From Thermococcus camini (GTDB lineage Archaea > Methanobacteriota_B > Thermococci > Thermococcales > Thermococcaceae): a stretch of 64,000 nucleotides of DNA. Below the pieces are notes generated by a model. The model searched no databases. It saw nothing but the letters and a program-made list of their open reading frames with translations, and was not told where the DNA came from. The stretch is from NCBI RefSeq assembly GCF_904067545.1, contig NZ_LR881183.1, forward strand, positions 1,864,277 to 1,928,276, written 5' to 3'. The position numbers and the translations under genes were made by a program. Positions 61,081 through 64,000 of the stretch are shown here, one piece after another; the first letter of the stretch is position 1; each line of letters begins with the position of its first letter.

Positions 61081-61566
61081 TCACTCGACCACCTCAAAGC
61101 GGAGGAACTCACCCCTCCGCACAAGCCCGATCCCGGCTTTCTTTCCAAAGACCTCAACCACGAGGGTGTAGTCAGGGTCGCTCAGGTTGACTTTCAGGCC
61201 GAAGCGCTCGACTATCAGGGAGCCAAGGCCGATCTCAAGCTCCCTCTGGGAAAGCTTTTTGTTTCCCCTGACCTTTGCCCGAACGGCGAAGGTTCCGTCT
61301 ATTTTCCCCGCCAGCTGGAAGACGGCCCCTTCAATCTCCTCCCTCTTTGCTGGAACGATGATGTCGAGGGGAACAACCCTCTGTATAGCCTGGGTCTCAA
61401 AGTCTCTCAGCCGTTCTAGAGCTTCGTCCTTCGACAGAGGCGTCTCAGCTAGGAGGACCCCCTTCCAGTCCGTTCCCCGGACCCGGACCTCTCCCAGCGC
61501 CCATTCCAGTTCAAGTATCCCATCACCCTCGCGTCCCTGTGGGGTCGTAACGAGAAGAATCGTCAT
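61081..61566 (-). CDS. THUMP-like domain protein
   Basis: 161 aa. LLVTTPQGREGDGILELEWA at the start and VRAKVRGNKKLSQRELEIGL then DPDYTLVVEVFGKKAGIGLV match an archaeal stand-alone THUMP domain, which binds the tRNA acceptor stem. No catalytic domain is attached, so it probably acts as a tRNA-binding partner of another enzyme. It diverges from the AAA gene across a TATA usable on both strands (TTTTTATATTTC, 61589-61600). Confidence 0.78.
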   Translation of the reverse strand: MTILLVTTPQGREGDGILELEWALGEVRVRGTDWKGVLLAETPLSKDEALERLRDFETQAIQRVVPLDIIVPAKREEIEGAVFQLAGKIDGTFAVRAKVRGNKKLSQRELEIGLGSLIVERFGLKVNLSDPDYTLVVEVFGKKAGIGLVRRGEFLRFEVVE

Positions 61567-61627
61567 CTCCGCTCACCGATGGACAGGTTTTTATATTTCG
61601 CGTTCCTAAACTATGCGGTGAGTTAAA

Positions 61628-62833
61628 ATGGAAGCCGGTGGCCTTAAGCTTTATCCCTATCAGTCATACGAAGTTTACGGTCTTTCTCGGAACCCCTTTG
61701 AACAGCTTGCAAGCGAGGGAATAAGCGACGTCGAGAGCATTCACGTCTACCAGGAGATAGACATGCGCCTCCAGATGATAATCTCCGAGGTGATCGGCAA
61801 TAAAAGCTCGATAGCCATGAGCATCGTAGGCCCCCTCGGAATGGGCAAGACCCAGAGGCTCAAGACAATAGCCAAGGCCATAGAGGAGAACCGGGGAAAG
61901 GCGATATACGTCAAAGTTGACACCAACGACATCCTCAAGCTGACCAGGGATATCTTCTACGCCCTCAAGCCGCCGAAGAGCAGGACGAACATCTTCCTGG
62001 AAAACCTCTCAAGGAAGCTCGGGTTCATAGACAGGCTCGAGAAGATGTTGAGCAGCAGGGACGAGTACAAGAGCAGGGACATAGCCGAGCTTCTGACCGA
62101 GCAGATGGGCAGGTATCCATACTGCGCCCTTCTCCTGGACGAGCTTGAGAACATGGGGAGCGCGAGCGAGAGGGAGAAGATACAGTTTTTCGAGATGCTC
62201 AGGCACTTCATCAGCAACATGCCCAAGGGCTGTATCGTTGCATTCGCCTGCGTTCCCGAGGCTTACGATGAGTACACGAAGATATTCCCGGCGTTCTTCA
62301 TGCGCCTGCACTACGAGTTCAAGCTCAGACCGATGAGCATAGACGAAGCCTACGAGCTCGTCAAGAAGAGGCTCAACAGGGTGAGGATAAGGGACACTGA
62401 TGATCCAATCTACCCCTTCACGGAGGAGGCCATAAAACTCATCCACCAGCTCGGAAAGGGCAATCCCAGGCAGATCCTCCGCCTGCTCCACTACGTCCTG
62501 AGCGAAGCCGCGAAGCACAAGTTCGACCCGATAGACGACTACGTGGTGACCACCATACTAGAGGAGCCGAAGAGCCTTGAGGAGTACCTCACTAGGATTC
62601 CAAAGGAGTACAAGGACTTAGTTGAAGCCATCGTTTACGAGTTCAACGGTGGGCCGGTGAGCTACATCCAGATAGCCAAGGTCGTCAAGAGGCCGGGAAT
62701 ACAGGTCTACGACCAGCTCAACGAGCTCATAAGGCTCGGCTTCCTGGTCGGAGACCCCAAGGGCAACTACAAGGTCCCCGAGTACGTGAGGAAGTTCCTT
62801 GAGGAAGGGCAAGCCGAGAACGAGGAAGAGTGA
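61628..62833 (+). CDS. AAA ATPase with C-terminal winged helix (Orc1/Cdc6-like fold)
   Basis: 401 aa. SRNPFEQLA start, Walker A SIVGPLGMGKTQRLK (about 61-75), Walker B CALLLDELENMGS (about 164-176), sensor AFACVPEAYDEY, then LGKGNPRQILRLLHYVLSEA (sensor 2) and a winged helix (VSYIQIAKVVKRPGIQVYDQ). It resembles Orc1/Cdc6 but has no origin-binding family signature and no neighbouring origin repeats. Conserved in Thermococcales; role unknown. GGTGAG before ATG 61628. Confidence 0.8.
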   Translation: MEAGGLKLYPYQSYEVYGLSRNPFEQLASEGISDVESIHVYQEIDMRLQMIISEVIGNKSSIAMSIVGPLGMGKTQRLKTIAKAIEENRGKAIYVKVDTNDILKLTRDIFYALKPPKSRTNIFLENLSRKLGFIDRLEKMLSSRDEYKSRDIAELLTEQMGRYPYCALLLDELENMGSASEREKIQFFEMLRHFISNMPKGCIVAFACVPEAYDEYTKIFPAFFMRLHYEFKLRPMSIDEAYELVKKRLNRVRIRDTDDPIYPFTEEAIKLIHQLGKGNPRQILRLLHYVLSEAAKHKFDPIDDYVVTTILEEPKSLEEYLTRIPKEYKDLVEAIVYEFNGGPVSYIQIAKVVKRPGIQVYDQLNELIRLGFLVGDPKGNYKVPEYVRKFLEEGQAENEEE

Positions 62834-62839
62834 TGCCCG

Positions 62840-63370
62840 ATGCCCAACTACGATGTTCACGTGCTCAGCGGGATAGCCAGCTATCCGGTCATCGTCGCCG
62901 CCGCGGGACTCGCGGCTGCCCATGGCGCTCCCTTCGCCCTCACAACGATGGCCCTGGTGCTGGGCTACGCGTTTTACGTTCTGGGGAGTGATCTGCCGGA
63001 CATGGACCATCCAAACGCTCTGATACACCGCGGGACGAAGCCGATAGTCAGCGTGGTGGTCGGGGGTGCGGTCTACGTCAACGCCGCGGGGTCGATAAAC
63101 GTCGGGGAGCCATGGCTCAACATGGCCGTTGAATGGGGCATAGCGGTTCTTGCCGCCGTGATAGCGTGGTTCGCCTTCACGTGGATGATGCCGAAGCACA
63201 GGGGAATAGTTCACTCCTTCCTCTTCGCGGCGGTTTATGGGAGCCTGGCGTTCGTTCTGGTCGAGTACGGCCTTAACATGACGACAGGGGAGGGACTCTA
63301 CGTCGGCTTCGCGGCCTTCTGCGGCTATGCCCTTCACCTGCTCCTCGACGGGGAGCTATCACTGCTGTAG
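62840..63370 (+). CDS. YdjM-like membrane metal-dependent hydrolase
   Basis: 176 aa, four to five helices. Family motifs: start MPNYDVHVLSGIASYPVIVA, LGSDLPDMDHPNALIHRGTK (metal-binding D and H) and MPKHRGIVHSFLFAAVYGS, then YALHLLLDGEL. This is the simple form of the enzyme that carries an OB fold at 16.85 kb. Follows the ATPase after six bases. Confidence 0.82.
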   Translation: MPNYDVHVLSGIASYPVIVAAAGLAAAHGAPFALTTMALVLGYAFYVLGSDLPDMDHPNALIHRGTKPIVSVVVGGAVYVNAAGSINVGEPWLNMAVEWGIAVLAAVIAWFAFTWMMPKHRGIVHSFLFAAVYGSLAFVLVEYGLNMTTGEGLYVGFAAFCGYALHLLLDGELSLL

Positions 63371-63415
63371 AGAAACTCTTTTATTTTCCATCTTCGTATT
63401 TGTCCCGGTGGTTTC

Positions 63416-64000
63416 ATGGAAGGCGGCGGGGTCCTGTTTATCGTCTTCATATTCATCATGCTGGGCATCATACTGATGGACATGGAGAGGGAAGCGAAGG
63501 CAAGGAAGAAGTGCACGGAACTGGCCTCCTCGATGAGGATCGACGGGAGAACCCTCGTACTTCCCGAGAAAACCCGGCTCCTGAGGGGAACCCTGTGGAT
63601 AAGGGGCGAATGGATCGGGGCAAAGCACAGGCACTACTCCGTGCAGCGGGAACTTAGAACCTCAGAGGAGTTCACCTCGGACAGGATAGAGCTGGAGCCA
63701 GAGAAATTCTTCGTCTTCATAGGTGAAAACGACGATGCCTGGGTTGAGCTCCCGGTTTACGTTATCGCGGAGGGGAGGTTCAGGGACGCCCTGATATCCC
63801 CCGTGCTGCCCACGTACAGAATCGAGGCGGGGGAGAACTCCCTGGGAACGTCCCACAACGACGAGTACGCTCACCTGCGGCTGGAGACGGGGAGGGGGAT
63901 GATCTCGGGGAGGCTCTACACCAGCGTCGCGAAGTGCAGGGGAGCCAGGGTGGAGCTGATCCACCCGGAATCGAAGGGAGAGGAGAAGCTAGTGGAGACC
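63416..64000 (+). CDS. Membrane-anchored hypothetical protein, 3' end outside window
   Basis: 195 codons with no stop before the window end. One N-terminal helix (VLFIVFIFIMLGIILMDM) followed by a beta-rich cytoplasmic or external domain (LLRGTLWIRGEWIGAKHRHY, DAWVELPVYVIAEGRFRDAL). GGTGGT at about 63407-63412 and TATA-like TTTTATTTTCC near 63379-63389 support ATG 63416. It vaguely recalls proteins with a GIDE-like domain, but I do not claim that. Confidence 0.65.
   Translation, partial: MEGGGVLFIVFIFIMLGIILMDMEREAKARKKCTELASSMRIDGRTLVLPEKTRLLRGTLWIRGEWIGAKHRHYSVQRELRTSEEFTSDRIELEPEKFFVFIGENDDAWVELPVYVIAEGRFRDALISPVLPTYRIEAGENSLGTSHNDEYAHLRLETGRGMISGRLYTSVAKCRGARVELIHPESKGEEKLVET

Noticed and set aside
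61628-62833. AAA ATPase as a replication initiator beside an origin
   Set aside because: No origin recognition boxes or AT-rich unwinding element are visible around it; the Orc1/Cdc6-like fold alone is not sufficient.

Overview
The window looks like a chromosomal piece of a hyperthermophilic euryarchaeon of the order Thermococcales, most probably a Thermococcus. The evidence is two complete membrane-bound [NiFe]-hydrogenase (Mbh) clusters with perfect matches to the SurR redox-regulator motif, archaeal TATA boxes about 25 bp upstream of starts, GGTGA/GGAGG ribosome sites, a CCA-encoding tRNA-His, the archaeal tRNA-modification enzyme Taw3, a PiT/DUF47 phosphate pair and typical Thermococcus hypothetical families. 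Both window ends cut genes.

Layout. 1-6.85 kb: a SNF2-type helicase (5' end missing) translationally coupled to a 1300-aa adenine-specific DNA methyltransferase, a defence-like pair. 6.9-12.7 kb: EVE and DUF302 proteins, tRNA-His, taw3, lplA, a signal peptidase and a DUF531 protein, separated by two gene-poor stretches (8.47-9.0 and 10.68-11.6 kb) full of perfect short hairpins and holding a 45-bp inverted repeat pair and a likely C/D box sRNA. 12.7-16.8 kb: helical-repeat protein, dipeptidase, SAM methyltransferase, an archaeal ATPase with an operator-like inverted repeat. 16.85-22.56 kb: a three-gene operon of an exported protein built of about ten OB-fold-like repeats, a TctA-like permease and a YdjM-like membrane hydrolase carrying its own OB fold. 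22.7-33.5 kb: S9 peptidase, COG2112 kinase, stand-alone RAM protein, an orphan pair of oligopeptide-type permeases and an ABC-2 exporter with three membrane subunits. 33.5-42.4 kb: phosphate uptake pair, lipoprotein phosphoesterase, cupin, a second signal peptidase next to a small secreted beta protein (possible fibre subunit), a tRNA methylthiotransferase, two secreted proteins of unknown function, a decayed membrane gene and a TRAM protein.

42.5-59.5 kb is the centre of the window: two tandem 14-gene Mbh clusters (mbhA-N). Each has Mrp-type Na+/H+ antiporter subunits (A-H), a connector (I) and a hydrogenase module (J-N). Both large subunits keep all four NiFe-binding cysteines, so both are predicted to make H2 from reduced ferredoxin while pumping ions. 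Both promoters carry GTTn3AACn5GTT and both leaders share a conserved segment, so they probably arose by duplication. The second cluster has an extra 239-bp segment between mbhL and mbhM bounded by 16-bp direct repeats.

59.6-64 kb: a rubrerythrin-like protein, a SagB-type oxidoreductase with a small two-helix membrane partner, a THUMP-like protein, an AAA ATPase, a second YdjM-like protein and a truncated membrane-anchored protein.
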